Shown in pieces: positions 36,666 to 46,102 of a stretch of DNA of 64,000 nt; within the stretch, counting starts at the first letter, position 1, and every line of letters starts with the position of its first letter. The position numbers were made by a program, and so were the translations under genes. This DNA comes from JAKLIX01 sp964605655 (GTDB lineage Bacteria; Bacteroidota; Bacteroidia; Bacteroidales; CAIXZF01): positions 47,972 through 111,971 of the forward strand of contig CAZSDK010000014.1 of assembly GCA_964605655.1 (NCBI GenBank), given 5' to 3'. The notes beneath the pieces are model-generated. The model was not told the DNA's origin, searched no databases, and saw nothing but the letters and a program-made list of their open reading frames with translations.

Positions 36666-38033
36666 TTATTCAATGACGATCCTGTCCTGGTAAACTTGTT
36701 TACCAGCAGTTACTTTACTGATATAAACTCCCTTGGGGAGAGAGGTAAGGTCAACTAGCTTGTTGAAAGAGACCAGAGGTTGATTTTCCACACTTGAATA
36801 AACTACCTTTCCCAGCATATCGAAAACCTCGAAGGTGACAGTCTCATTGGCTTCACCAACCACTGCAAAGGTAAACTGGCCATTGCTCGGATTGGGGTAA
36901 ACCATACATCCGCCTTTTTCGGCATCGATATGGAGCAACTGGGTGAGGACGCCATTGTATTTGTACATTCCTCCTGTGGTCTGGTCGGTGTTGAAATCAC
37001 CGGCCCAGCCGGTGGCATTGTCGACCCAGCCGGTGGCGAGGAACTGTTCACCATTGGTTCCATTAAACTCAGTCCAGGTCAGTCCTCCGTCATAGCTGTA
37101 AGTGATACCGGCAGCCGGGATGGTTGTGTTGGCACCTGTTGAGATATAGGTGTTGGGAGTACCCGGTACGTAGGCCAGGTCATTGTTGTAACAATATCCA
37201 AAATGAGGGAGTGCACTCCAGGAAGCACCGCCGTTGGAAGTTGTATAAAGTTCATATTCACCGGTGGTTTCGTTGGAATGACCAACAAGACCATTGTTGG
37301 CATCTTTGAAAGCGATGGCATTGATACCGCCATTGGTGCCTGATGCACTGGCACCGGTATAGGAGGCTACCCAGGTAATGCCCTTGTCGTTAGAGATATA
37401 GATGTTCCCTTTGTTGGTTCCGAACATCACCGCGCTGGTGCCGGCGGTTTCCATGACGCCGGTCCATCCGCCTTCTCCGCTTAACACGGGAACGCCTGAA
37501 AAGTCAGTTGTCGGCCTGCGGGTCCATGTGGTACCGCCATCAGTCGTTGTATAAACTTCAAAATAACCATCCTTTACGTCACCATGGCACATGCCGATAT
37601 TGGCGTCCCAGAAATAGACATTGTCAGCAAAAGAAGCAGAGCCCTGCAATACATTTTGCTGGGTCCAGGTCGTGCCACCGTCAGTTGTTCTGTATACGCC
37701 GCAGGTATTGTTCTGGGTTCCGTTGTAATAAACAGCAGCCCAGGCATTTTGTCCGTCAACGGCGGTAATGTTACCCAGCCCGTAACCGGTTTGGGTCAGT
37801 ACCGAACCCGGGGTCCAGGTAGTACCTCCGTTCGTAGTTTTGGTGTATTCAGTAATATACACACCCCCTCCGGATCCATCATAGCCTGTAGCCCAAACCG
37901 TGTTGCCATCAACACAATGAATATAGTTGATTCCCCTGGAAGCAGTCGTAAATCCGGATGCCTGTGATATCCACTGGGCAAAGACAGGGGTCAAGGAGGT
38001 TAATAAAATGGAAATGAGTAAGATTCTTTTCAT
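36666..38033 (-). CDS. T9SS-sorted protein with Asp-box (BNR) repeats
   Basis: This 455-residue protein has a signal peptide (MKRILLISILLTSLTPVFAQ). It then has about six Asp-box motifs of the form TTDGGTTWT (also SNDKGITWV, TSNGGASWS, SYDGGLTWT), which form the turns of a beta-propeller like that of sialidases and YCF48. The last ~80 residues are a T9SS type A sorting domain (VYPNPSNGQFTF, GKVVYSS, LPKGVYISKV). The protein is likely released or attached at the cell surface. There are no catalytic residues I can identify, so a binding role is more likely than sialidase activity. Confidence 0.86.
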   Translation of the reverse strand: MKRILLISILLTSLTPVFAQWISQASGFTTASRGINYIHCVDGNTVWATGYDGSGGGVYITEYTKTTNGGTTWTPGSVLTQTGYGLGNITAVDGQNAWAAVYYNGTQNNTCGVYRTTDGGTTWTQQNVLQGSASFADNVYFWDANIGMCHGDVKDGYFEVYTTTDGGTTWTRRPTTDFSGVPVLSGEGGWTGVMETAGTSAVMFGTNKGNIYISNDKGITWVASYTGASASGTNGGINAIAFKDANNGLVGHSNETTGEYELYTTSNGGASWSALPHFGYCYNNDLAYVPGTPNTYISTGANTTIPAAGITYSYDGGLTWTEFNGTNGEQFLATGWVDNATGWAGDFNTDQTTGGMYKYNGVLTQLLHIDAEKGGCMVYPNPSNGQFTFAVVGEANETVTFEVFDMLGKVVYSSVENQPLVSFNKLVDLTSLPKGVYISKVTAGKQVYQDRIVIE

Positions 38034-38074
38034 AAGGTCGGGAATTTTGGTTAAACAAACAATGAGATTGATTT

Positions 38075-38103
38075 CAAAGGTATATTTTTTTAAGATTCGT
38101 CAA
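38075..38103 (-). promoter_or_regulatory. Promoter of the Asp-box T9SS gene
   Basis: On the minus strand: TTG, 18 bases, then TACCTTTG, an exact TAnnTTTG box. This is the best-formed Bacteroidota-type promoter in the window; the start codon lies about 42 bases downstream. Confidence 0.6.
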
Positions 38104-38156
38104 GAGAAATTTATAATTTTACTGCAAATTCAGGCTGCTTATAATAACCCCAAAAT

Positions 38157-39284
38157 ATGAAATTCATAGTATCAAGTGCACAATTGTTGAAGAGTTTACA
38201 GTCCATCAGCGGCGTTTTAAACTCCAACAATACGCTTCCGATCCTGAACGATTTTTTGTTCGATCTCCGGGAAGATTCCCTGGTGATCACTGCTTCGGAT
38301 CTGGAAACCTCTGTGACGGTGCAGGTTCCTCTGACCAGAGCGGAAGAACCCGGCGCTGTAACCATCCCCGCGAAAATCCTGCTGGACATCCTGAAGACTT
38401 TCCCGGATATCCCATTGCAGTTTTCCATTGATTTAGAGATCAATAGCATCGAAATTTCGGCTGGAGAAGGAAAGTACAAACTGGCCGGCCATAATGCCGA
38501 TGAGTATCCAAGGACTCCTGTAATGGAAGAAACCATCACCGTAACCATCCCTTCCTCCATGATAGCCACGGCTATCGGGAAAACGATTTTTGCCACCGGT
38601 AACGATGAGTTCCGGCAGGTGATGATGGGCGTCTTCTGTCAACTTAGTCCCGAAGAAACGATCTTCGTCGGTACCGACGCTCATAAGCTCGTCAGGTATC
38701 GCAGGACCGATGCCAAAGCCGACCAGGTGGCCTCCTTCATCCTTCCGAAGAAACCCCTCAACCAGTTGAAGAACCTGCTTGCCCAGGTAGAAACCGATGT
38801 GGTGTTACAGTACAACCAGACCAATGCATCTTTCTCTTTCGATAATACCTTGCTGGTCTGCAGGTTGATTGACGGAAGGTATCCCAACTATGAGGCTGTC
38901 ATTCCGAAAGTGAACCCTAACAAGCTGACCATCGAGAGAATGCCTTTTCTGAACTCCCTCAGAAGGATCGCCATCTTTGCCAACCAGTCGACCCACCAGA
39001 TCAGGTTAAAGATCTCCGGAAAAGAACTTTCCCTCTCGGCGGAGGACGTCGACTTTTCCAATGAGGCTAGGGAAAGACTTACCTGCCAGTATGAAGGAGA
39101 AGACATGGAAATTGGATTTAACTCAAAATTCCTGATCGAAATGGTGCAGAATGTCGATACTGATGAAATTCGTATCGAGATGTCGGAATCCAACCGTGCA
39201 GGAATATTGCTTCCGGTAAACAACGAAAATCCGGATGAAGACATCCTCGGACTGGTCATGCCGGTGATGCTGGCCCAGTATTAA
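38157..39284 (+). CDS. dnaN: DNA polymerase III beta subunit (sliding clamp)
   Basis: This 375-residue protein has the three-domain clamp layout. The opening (MKFIVSSAQLLKSLQSISGVLNSNNTLPILNDFL) is typical, and the end (VMPVMLAQY) is the usual C-terminal form. The clamp rings DNA and tethers polymerase. It is not next to dnaA, gyrB or recF, which is common for Bacteroidota, and there is no sign of an origin here. The 120-base upstream region shares the promoter space with the divergent Asp-box gene. Confidence 0.96.
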   Translation: MKFIVSSAQLLKSLQSISGVLNSNNTLPILNDFLFDLREDSLVITASDLETSVTVQVPLTRAEEPGAVTIPAKILLDILKTFPDIPLQFSIDLEINSIEISAGEGKYKLAGHNADEYPRTPVMEETITVTIPSSMIATAIGKTIFATGNDEFRQVMMGVFCQLSPEETIFVGTDAHKLVRYRRTDAKADQVASFILPKKPLNQLKNLLAQVETDVVLQYNQTNASFSFDNTLLVCRLIDGRYPNYEAVIPKVNPNKLTIERMPFLNSLRRIAIFANQSTHQIRLKISGKELSLSAEDVDFSNEARERLTCQYEGEDMEIGFNSKFLIEMVQNVDTDEIRIEMSESNRAGILLPVNNENPDEDILGLVMPVMLAQY

Positions 39285-39311
39285 CAACAGTTTCTCCATC
39301 ATCATTACTGC

Positions 39312-40874
39312 ATGAGAACAGCTATTGTTTCCGTATTGTTGTTATCTGCAGTGATAAGCAGGTCACAACCCACCATCACCAAGAATGATATGCCGGTGGT
39401 GGGAGATACCATTCATACCCGGTCGACCATGTTGGCTATGGGTGTTAATTACCAACAGACAGGGAATAATTTTACCTGGGACTTTTCAAGCCTGACCAGT
39501 ACAACTACAGGTGCCGATACCTTTATTGCTGTGGGTTCCACACCCCTGATCTACCAGTTAGCCTTTAACCTCCCCTTCGATCCCAACAAGGCCACCCTGG
39601 CTTCACCCCAACCTGATCTGTCTTTTATCCCTAATTTGCCACTTACCGACATCATCAATTTTAACCGGTCCGTGACCGCCCTGTATGCGCAGTGCGGGTT
39701 TGGAGCCACCATCTCAGGAATACCCATCCCCATCAAATTCGACAACCCGGATGTATGGTACCGTTTCCCATTGACAATCAATTCCTTGGCTGATTCATCG
39801 GAATCAGCCTTCGCCCAGGGGATTACAGGACTCGGATATTTCTCCATTGAGAGGAAAAGATTCAACCAGGTAGATGGCTGGGGTACCGTGATCACCCCGG
39901 TAGGTTCATATATCTCTCTGAGAGTGAAGTCAATAGTCACAGAAACAGACTCGCTTTACCTGGATACGCTGGGCTTTGGATTTTCTCTCCCCAGAAATTA
40001 TGTTGAATATAAGTGGCTGACGACAGGAAAGGGTTTGCCTGTTTTCCAGGTTTCGACACAGAATGTATTGCCAACATTTACATGGCTTGACAGTTCAGCC
40101 ACCGCTTCCTCCTTCTCTGTTAATCTTGGATCGGGTGTGAGCATCTGTCCCGGTAACTCAGCCGTGATTACAGCCACTGTGACCGGAGGAACACCACCCT
40201 TTACCTACATCTGGAGTGACGGCTCCTTTGGACAGACCATCACCGTGACACCTGGTGCGACCACCACTTACACAGTGACCGTGGTGGATGCCACCTTTCA
40301 AATGGCCAATGCCTCGACAACCGTGACGGTGTTGCCACCCCCTTCTTTTAGCATCACCCTGGATCCCAATCAGGTGGTTGGATGCTCAGGAGGAATAACG
40401 ACCACTCAGTTTACCATGACTACTACTCCCACTTTTCCCAATTACCAATGGTGGAACGGGAGTTCGGGCCCGGGCGCCTCTTCTGTGGTGACGGGGCCTC
40501 CATTCCCTAATTATCAGGGCTTTCAGGATTACTGGGTTTCTGTGACCGATTTGCAGGGTTGTATAGGATATGATACCATTTATATATGGTGGCAGGTGTG
40601 CACCGGTACGGAAGAATTGGACGGTGACAGCCATCTACTTGAAATCTATCCCAACCCTTCGAACGGCATCGTCCACATTGATTATCATGGGGTTTGGAGT
40701 TCCGGCATGGTTCTTCAGGTCTTGGATATCATGGGTAGGGAGGTGTGGAAACGACACAGGACGGAGATAAGTGATTTTGTTGATCTGAAACAAGTTACAG
40801 GAAGATCAGGAATGTTTTTCATCAGATTATCTGATGAGACGGGCACTATAGTGAGGCCAATATTGATTCAATAA
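39312..40874 (+). CDS. T9SS-sorted secreted protein with SprB/PKD-like repeat
   Basis: This 520-residue protein starts 27 bases after dnaN and has a short signal peptide (MRTAIVSVLLLSAVISRSQ). Residues ~20-270 form a domain I do not recognise. Residues ~275-345 are an Ig-like SprB/PKD-type repeat, with the typical SxxxCPGxxAVITATVTGGTPPFTYIWSDG. A second Cys-rich segment precedes the T9SS sorting domain (IYPNPSNGIVHI, GREVWKR, GMFFIRLS). The product is expected at the cell surface or outside; the function is unknown. Confidence 0.82.
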   Translation: MRTAIVSVLLLSAVISRSQPTITKNDMPVVGDTIHTRSTMLAMGVNYQQTGNNFTWDFSSLTSTTTGADTFIAVGSTPLIYQLAFNLPFDPNKATLASPQPDLSFIPNLPLTDIINFNRSVTALYAQCGFGATISGIPIPIKFDNPDVWYRFPLTINSLADSSESAFAQGITGLGYFSIERKRFNQVDGWGTVITPVGSYISLRVKSIVTETDSLYLDTLGFGFSLPRNYVEYKWLTTGKGLPVFQVSTQNVLPTFTWLDSSATASSFSVNLGSGVSICPGNSAVITATVTGGTPPFTYIWSDGSFGQTITVTPGATTTYTVTVVDATFQMANASTTVTVLPPPSFSITLDPNQVVGCSGGITTTQFTMTTTPTFPNYQWWNGSSGPGASSVVTGPPFPNYQGFQDYWVSVTDLQGCIGYDTIYIWWQVCTGTEELDGDSHLLEIYPNPSNGIVHIDYHGVWSSGMVLQVLDIMGREVWKRHRTEISDFVDLKQVTGRSGMFFIRLSDETGTIVRPILIQ

Positions 40875-40878
40875 AGCC

Positions 40879-43800
40879 ATGCCCTTTCTATTGTTCCGGT
40901 CCTCAGCAGGATCAGGAAAAACCTATACCCTCGTTAAAGAATACCTGAAACTGGTCTTAAAGAAACCTGACGAGTTCAGGCATATTTTGGCCCTGACTTT
41001 TACCAATAAGGCAGCCCAGGAAATGAAAGACAGGATTTTATCCTGCCTGAAGGAAATGAGTCAGGGCCATCAAACCCCTATGGCTCTCGAGCTTGCAACG
41101 GAAACCGGACTGAATGAAAACAATCTGAAGAATAGATCGCAGGAGATTCTCAGGCTCATCTTGCATCATTATTCTGACTTCTCCATCGGCACCATCGACA
41201 GTTTCATGCACAGGGTCATCAGGACATTTGCCTTTGATCTTCACCTTCCACTTGATTTTTCAGTAGAACTGGACCATGAGCGAATGCTCGACCAGGCTGT
41301 CGAACAATTGCTGCGAAGGGTCGGGAAAGATACAAAGCTCACTGCTGCCCTGGTCACTTTTATGTTATATAAGTCGGAAAGCAACAGAGCATGGAAGGTG
41401 GACCAGGAATTACTGGAGATAGGCAGGCAGTTGTTCCAGGAGCAAGGTCAGATGGCATTGGAGTCAATCGGTAGTCAATTGATTGATCTTGAATCTTATC
41501 CTGCAGTTCTTTCCTCCCTGAGATCAGGAATATTGCAGTTCGAAAAACAGACCAGGGAAGCCGCCACTGAAGCCGTACAGCTCATCGACCATGCACATCT
41601 GGATGTAAACAGCTTTTTTCATGGAAACAGCGGCATCGGCCAGTACTTCGTTAAGCTGGCCGCAGGTCACTTTGATAAGATCATTCCGAACTCTTATGTC
41701 ACCAGGACTGTGGAAACCGATACCTGGTATTCCAAAACAGTGGATCTGACGAGCAAACAGAAGATGGATCAGATCAAACCTGCCTTGCTCGATATCTTTG
41801 TGAAGATCAATAACCTGGTGGTCAGTAAATACGCTAACTATATTACGCTGCAGATTCTCGTTAAGAATATTCTTCCCTTAGCGGTGATTGGGGAGTTGGA
41901 CAAAGAGCTTAAAGAAATAAAAGCAGAGAACAAGGTCCTTCCCATTGGTGAGTTTAATAAAAAGATTGCCGGCACCGTACTTCAGGAACCCGTTCCCTTC
42001 GTTTTCGAGAGGTTGGGGGAGTGGTACCATCATTATCTTATCGACGAGTTCCAGGATACGTCGGTTCTTCAGTGGTATAACCTTTTACCCCTGGTGGAGA
42101 ATGCACTCTCTTATGATCATCATGCCATTATTGTGGGTGATGGAAAACAAGCGATCTACCGGTGGAGAAATGGTGATGTAGCGCAGTTTGCAGCGCTTCC
42201 TGAATTGTATTTACCAATGAGTCAGACGGTTCCGGAAGAGAGGAGACAGAGTCTGAAGCGTCATTACCAGGAATTTCCTTTGGAAAAGAACTTTCGGACA
42301 GCTCCGGAGATCGTGAAGTTCAACAATGATTTGTATTCCTTTCTTTCCTCAGTGTGGTTGGACGGACATCCCGTTTACAAGGGTGTGGAACAAAAGTCAC
42401 CGGAATTCATGTCGGGTGGCTATGTTTCAGTTGAATTCCTGGCCGGAGATGAAGAGACCACCTATAACGAACGGCAATTGGCTCGTACCTTGCAGATTGT
42501 CAGGGACTGTCTGTCTGAGGGTTTTCACCCGGGCGATATAGCAGTCTTATGCAGAAGCAACCGTGAAGGCAGCCTGGTGTCAAAATGCCTGCTGGAGAAC
42601 GGTCTAAATGTATCATCTTCTGAATCAGTGTTATTACGAAACTCTCCCTTCGTAAACGCTCTGGTTTCCGCCTTACGTTTGATTGTTAATCCCGGCGACC
42701 AGGTGAGCAGGGTCGTGGTGGAACGTTTTATTGAAGAGCATGGGCTCGAGAAGGAATTTCCTAAAGAACTCTCAGATGGTTCACTCTTTGCTGTGCCAGT
42801 CTTTGAACTCTGTGAAAAGCTTTCCAGGGATTTCGGGATCATTCAGGGTGCCGATGCTTTCATCGTGAATTTCCTCGATGCGGTTTTTCAATATTCACTT
42901 TCTTATGGTCCGACGGTTTCAGGTTTCCTGAACTGGTGGAGTGATAACGAAATGAAGCTCTCGGTACAGGTGCCCGACACCTTGGATGCCGTCAGGGTAC
43001 TTACGGTTCATAAAGCCAAGGGACTCGAATTTCAGGTGGTCATCTATGCGTTTGCCAACGATAAGGTTAAAGCGGGGCAGCCTGGGTTATGGGTCAGCCT
43101 GGACCTCCCTGAAGTTCCTCAACTGAAAGCAGCCTGGGTACCGGTGATCAAAGACCTGGAGAACAGCCTTCTGAACGAAGAGTACCAGGCTGAGATTTCC
43201 CGGTCGAAGCTTGATTTTCTGAATGTTTTGTATGTTGCCACCACCAGACCGAAGGAACGGCTTTATGTTCTAACAGGAAAAGCAGGCAAATCTGTCCAGG
43301 AACCCAAAAGTGTGAGTGACCTGCTGACGCTCTTTGTAAACCATTCAGGAGGTGATCCGGTGACAAATCCAAATTTTACAAGAGGATCAGCTGAAAGGAA
43401 GAGATCAGTGGACAAGGTTCAGGAGGCGTCACCCCTGTTAAATGAAGTTTTTTCGGATAACTGGGACCAAAGAGTCAGTGTGAGGCTCAATCATCCTGCC
43501 GACTGGGATGTTTACGCTTCCTCCGGGAAAAGACAGAAGGGGCTGTTGGTCCATGATTTCTTATCAGGAGTCGGCGTTCTTGATGAGATGGAAGAACTCT
43601 GGAATAGATTCGTCAGTAATAATGGAATAACTGAAGAGGAAGCAGTCATTTTCAAGGGTCATCTGGATCAACTGAAGGATGTTCCTGGGATAGATGAGTT
43701 TTTTAATCCTTTGGCAGAAGTGCGGAACGAAGCTGATATCCTCACCGCTGAGGGCAAGGTCTACCGGCCTGACCGCATCGTGATTTATCAGGCAAAGACG

Positions 43801-43953
43801 CTGTTATTGGATTATAAGACCGGCGCCCGCAAAGATTTCCATGCTGCTCAATTACAGACGTATGCTTCTGTTATTAGGGAGATGGGTTATCCAGGTGTGG
43901 AGGGATGGCTGTTGTACCTGGATCCCGAACCTGTGCTTCAACGGGTTTCCTGA
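40879..43953 (+). CDS. AddA-like UvrD helicase with C-terminal nuclease
   Basis: This 1024-residue protein is a superfamily 1 helicase. It has Walker A SSAGSGKT (residues ~8-15), motif Ia LTFTNKAAQEMK, motif II LIDEFQDTS (~392), motif IV-V with LTVHKAKGLEFQVV and motif VI LYVATTRPKERLYV. The C-terminal ~130 residues carry a PD-(D/E)XK nuclease pattern (PDRIVI, LLLDYKTG, QLQTYA), as in AddA and RecB. Such enzymes process double-strand ends for recombination. It starts four bases after the T9SS gene, possibly by translational coupling. The usual partner, an AddB-like subunit, is not visible in this window. Confidence 0.9.
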   Translation: MPFLLFRSSAGSGKTYTLVKEYLKLVLKKPDEFRHILALTFTNKAAQEMKDRILSCLKEMSQGHQTPMALELATETGLNENNLKNRSQEILRLILHHYSDFSIGTIDSFMHRVIRTFAFDLHLPLDFSVELDHERMLDQAVEQLLRRVGKDTKLTAALVTFMLYKSESNRAWKVDQELLEIGRQLFQEQGQMALESIGSQLIDLESYPAVLSSLRSGILQFEKQTREAATEAVQLIDHAHLDVNSFFHGNSGIGQYFVKLAAGHFDKIIPNSYVTRTVETDTWYSKTVDLTSKQKMDQIKPALLDIFVKINNLVVSKYANYITLQILVKNILPLAVIGELDKELKEIKAENKVLPIGEFNKKIAGTVLQEPVPFVFERLGEWYHHYLIDEFQDTSVLQWYNLLPLVENALSYDHHAIIVGDGKQAIYRWRNGDVAQFAALPELYLPMSQTVPEERRQSLKRHYQEFPLEKNFRTAPEIVKFNNDLYSFLSSVWLDGHPVYKGVEQKSPEFMSGGYVSVEFLAGDEETTYNERQLARTLQIVRDCLSEGFHPGDIAVLCRSNREGSLVSKCLLENGLNVSSSESVLLRNSPFVNALVSALRLIVNPGDQVSRVVVERFIEEHGLEKEFPKELSDGSLFAVPVFELCEKLSRDFGIIQGADAFIVNFLDAVFQYSLSYGPTVSGFLNWWSDNEMKLSVQVPDTLDAVRVLTVHKAKGLEFQVVIYAFANDKVKAGQPGLWVSLDLPEVPQLKAAWVPVIKDLENSLLNEEYQAEISRSKLDFLNVLYVATTRPKERLYVLTGKAGKSVQEPKSVSDLLTLFVNHSGGDPVTNPNFTRGSAERKRSVDKVQEASPLLNEVFSDNWDQRVSVRLNHPADWDVYASSGKRQKGLLVHDFLSGVGVLDEMEELWNRFVSNNGITEEEAVIFKGHLDQLKDVPGIDEFFNPLAEVRNEADILTAEGKVYRPDRIVIYQAKTLLLDYKTGARKDFHAAQLQTYASVIREMGYPGVEGWLLYLDPEPVLQRVS

Positions 43954-43966
43954 GAAATCAATGAGC

Positions 43967-44674
43967 TTATGGCTTGTCGAGTTCGGGTGACCCCACAGCG
44001 TTCATTGTCCGGAGGATCCTTGCCTGTTTTCTCTTGATGTAAGGAGAAGGTTTTGAGGCACTGTAGATTCTCGGATTGGGCAGTGTAGCGGCCAGAAGCG
44101 CCGATTCCGATTTTGTCAGTCTGGAGGCTGGTTTATGAAAATAGGTTTGTGCTGCCATTTCCGCCCCATAAATGCCATTGCCCATTTCAATCACGTTAAG
44201 ATAAACTTCCATGATCCTCCTTTTGCCCCAGAACAGCTCCATAAGCCCCGTGAAATAAACCTCCATTCCTTTTCTGAACCAGGAACGTTGTGGCCAAAGA
44301 AATACATTTTTGGCAGTCTGCTGGGAAATGGTACTGGCCCCTTTTGTCTTTTTGTGTGTCTTGTTATATTGCTGAGCCTTCTTAATTGCCTCAAGATCAA
44401 ATCCATAGTGTTCCATAAAATCATTGTCTTCGGAAGCGATCACGGCCTGGACCAGGTTGGGTGAGATTTCATCGAGAGAGACCCAATCTTTTTTTATCCG
44501 TACAGGGTCACCGTCAGACATCTGGTTGAACACCCTGATCACCATCAGGGGTGTTACCGGAGGTGGAACGAAACGGTAAAGGAGGCTGAAGAAAAGGCTG
44601 GTGGCGAAGAAAACGACCATGATCCAGAGAAGCAACCTCCAGATCCTTTTCCGGATACCTCTTTTTTTCTTCAA
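43967..44674 (-). CDS. mtgA: Monofunctional peptidoglycan transglycosylase
   Basis: This 235-residue protein has a membrane anchor (residues ~11-33) and a GT51 domain. The catalytic Glu82 lies in SEDNDFMEHYGFD, followed by KGASTISQQTAKNVFLW and the second Glu in KRRIMEVYLNVIEMG. There is no transpeptidase domain, and the length is typical of MtgA. It polymerises lipid II into glycan strands in the periplasm. It converges with the AddA-like gene and diverges from the lysine-degradation genes. Confidence 0.94.
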   Translation of the reverse strand: MKKKRGIRKRIWRLLLWIMVVFFATSLFFSLLYRFVPPPVTPLMVIRVFNQMSDGDPVRIKKDWVSLDEISPNLVQAVIASEDNDFMEHYGFDLEAIKKAQQYNKTHKKTKGASTISQQTAKNVFLWPQRSWFRKGMEVYFTGLMELFWGKRRIMEVYLNVIEMGNGIYGAEMAAQTYFHKPASRLTKSESALLAATLPNPRIYSASKPSPYIKRKQARILRTMNAVGSPELDKP

Positions 44675-44715
44675 AATGCCTGATTTTATTTGTTCAGAAG
44701 AACGGGATAAGGTGG

Positions 44716-44723
44716 CAAATGTA
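44716..44723 (-). promoter_or_regulatory. Candidate -7 box of mtgA
   Basis: TACATTTG on the minus strand is an exact TAnnTTTG match about 42 bases before the mtgA start. I see no clear -33 TTTG. It is 11 bases from the opposing -7 box of the next gene. Confidence 0.45.
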
Positions 44724-44734
44724 CTAAAAATTCG

Positions 44735-44742
44735 TAGTTTTG
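44735..44742 (+). promoter_or_regulatory. Candidate -7 box of the lysine-ketoglutarate reductase gene
   Basis: TAGTTTTG is an exact TAnnTTTG match 24 bases before the start codon. A TGG (one off TTG) lies 19 bases upstream at 44713. Confidence 0.45.
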
Positions 44743-44766
44743 CCGACCTCTATAAACTAAGCTGCT

Positions 44767-46077
44767 ATGAGTATCTATATCGGAATCCGGCATGAAGATA
44801 AGTACCGGATGGAGCGCAGAGCTCCGTTAACACCCAGGCATGTGGCCTACCTGGTTCAACATAAGAAGCTGGACATTGTTGTACAACGTTCTGACAAACG
44901 TATATTCACTGAACAAGAATATCTGAATGCCGGTGCAGAAATGGCCGATTCGTTGGCGAAGTGCAGTATCATCCTGGGCGTTAAGGAAATACCAATTGAA
45001 GTTTTTGAAGAAGGGAAAACATATGTGTTTTTCTCTCATGTGATAAAAGGACAGCCTTACAACATGCCCATGTTGAAGGCGATGATGGAAAAGAAATGCA
45101 ACCTCATTGAATACGAAAAGATCATTGACGAGCAAAACAAAAGACTCATCTTTTTCGGCAAGTACGCAGGATTGGCTGGAATGATCAATTCTTTCTGGGC
45201 CTTCGGAAGAAGAATGAAATCCTTCGGATACTCATCCAAGTTTGCAAAGATCAAACAGGCTCATGAATATCAATCACTTCAGGAGGCTAAGGAGGATATC
45301 TCTGCAGTCGGGCAGTTGATCGCTGAACAGGGAATCCCTGAGGAGCTCATCCCTTTTACCATCGGCTTTACGGGTTATGGTAATGTGTCGGCCGGTGCCC
45401 AGGAAATTTGTGGTTTGCTTCCCGTGAAGGAGATCTCTCCTGAGAAGCTGCTGGACCTCAAACGCAGGAAGCACCTGCCGAATAATCTTGTTTACAAGGT
45501 TATTTTCAAGGAGGAACATCTGTATGAACCTATTGAGACTGGCGCCTCTTTCGATCTTCATGATTTTTACGAGAAAGGCAGCCTCGCATACAGGAATGCT
45601 TTCGAAAAATATGTGCCTCACCTGACCATGCTGATCAATTGTGTGTATTGGGATGCCCGATATCCCAAGATTCTTACCAGGGATTTTCTTCATAAGATGT
45701 ATGCTGCAGGTGAACCGAAACTGAAAGTCATAGGTGACATCTCCTGTGATATTGAGGGTTCTGTGGAATGTACCCTCAAGGCAACGGAGATAGGGGAGCC
45801 GGTATATGTTTACGACCCTTTTACCAGGGAGATCACCATGGGGACGGAAGGAACAGGCATTTGCGATATGGCGGTTGATATTTTGCCCGCTGAATTACCC
45901 AGGGATGCTTCCAATGGGTTCGGCGATGTGCTGGTGAATTTCATTAAACCCATAGTTGACACCGATTTCGATGCCTCATTTGAGGACCTGGCCCTTCCAA
46001 GGGCTATTAAAAAGGGTCTGATCCTGCACAATGGCAGGCTCACCCCTGAATTTGAATATATTCAACAATACCTTTAG
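44767..46077 (+). CDS. Lysine-ketoglutarate reductase (saccharopine-forming)
   Basis: This 436-residue protein resembles the LKR half of the animal and plant bifunctional enzyme AASS/LKR-SDH. It has an AlaDH/PNT N-terminal fold (GIRHEDKYRMERRAPLTPRHVAYL), the block EYEKIIDEQNKRLIFFGKYAGLAGMI, and DISCDIEGSVECTLKATE. LKR condenses lysine with 2-oxoglutarate to saccharopine using NADPH. The saccharopine dehydrogenase gene follows 25 bases later, so the two halves are separate proteins in one operon. Direction of the pathway (degradation versus synthesis) is not proven by sequence, but the LKR family acts in lysine breakdown. Confidence 0.88.
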   Translation: MSIYIGIRHEDKYRMERRAPLTPRHVAYLVQHKKLDIVVQRSDKRIFTEQEYLNAGAEMADSLAKCSIILGVKEIPIEVFEEGKTYVFFSHVIKGQPYNMPMLKAMMEKKCNLIEYEKIIDEQNKRLIFFGKYAGLAGMINSFWAFGRRMKSFGYSSKFAKIKQAHEYQSLQEAKEDISAVGQLIAEQGIPEELIPFTIGFTGYGNVSAGAQEICGLLPVKEISPEKLLDLKRRKHLPNNLVYKVIFKEEHLYEPIETGASFDLHDFYEKGSLAYRNAFEKYVPHLTMLINCVYWDARYPKILTRDFLHKMYAAGEPKLKVIGDISCDIEGSVECTLKATEIGEPVYVYDPFTREITMGTEGTGICDMAVDILPAELPRDASNGFGDVLVNFIKPIVDTDFDASFEDLALPRAIKKGLILHNGRLTPEFEYIQQYL

Positions 46078-46102
46078 ACTCACACATTCAAATATTTAGT
46101 GT

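Noticed and set aside
38157..39284. Replication origin near dnaN
   Set aside because: There is no dnaA, gyrB or recF, and no DnaA-box cluster is visible around dnaN.
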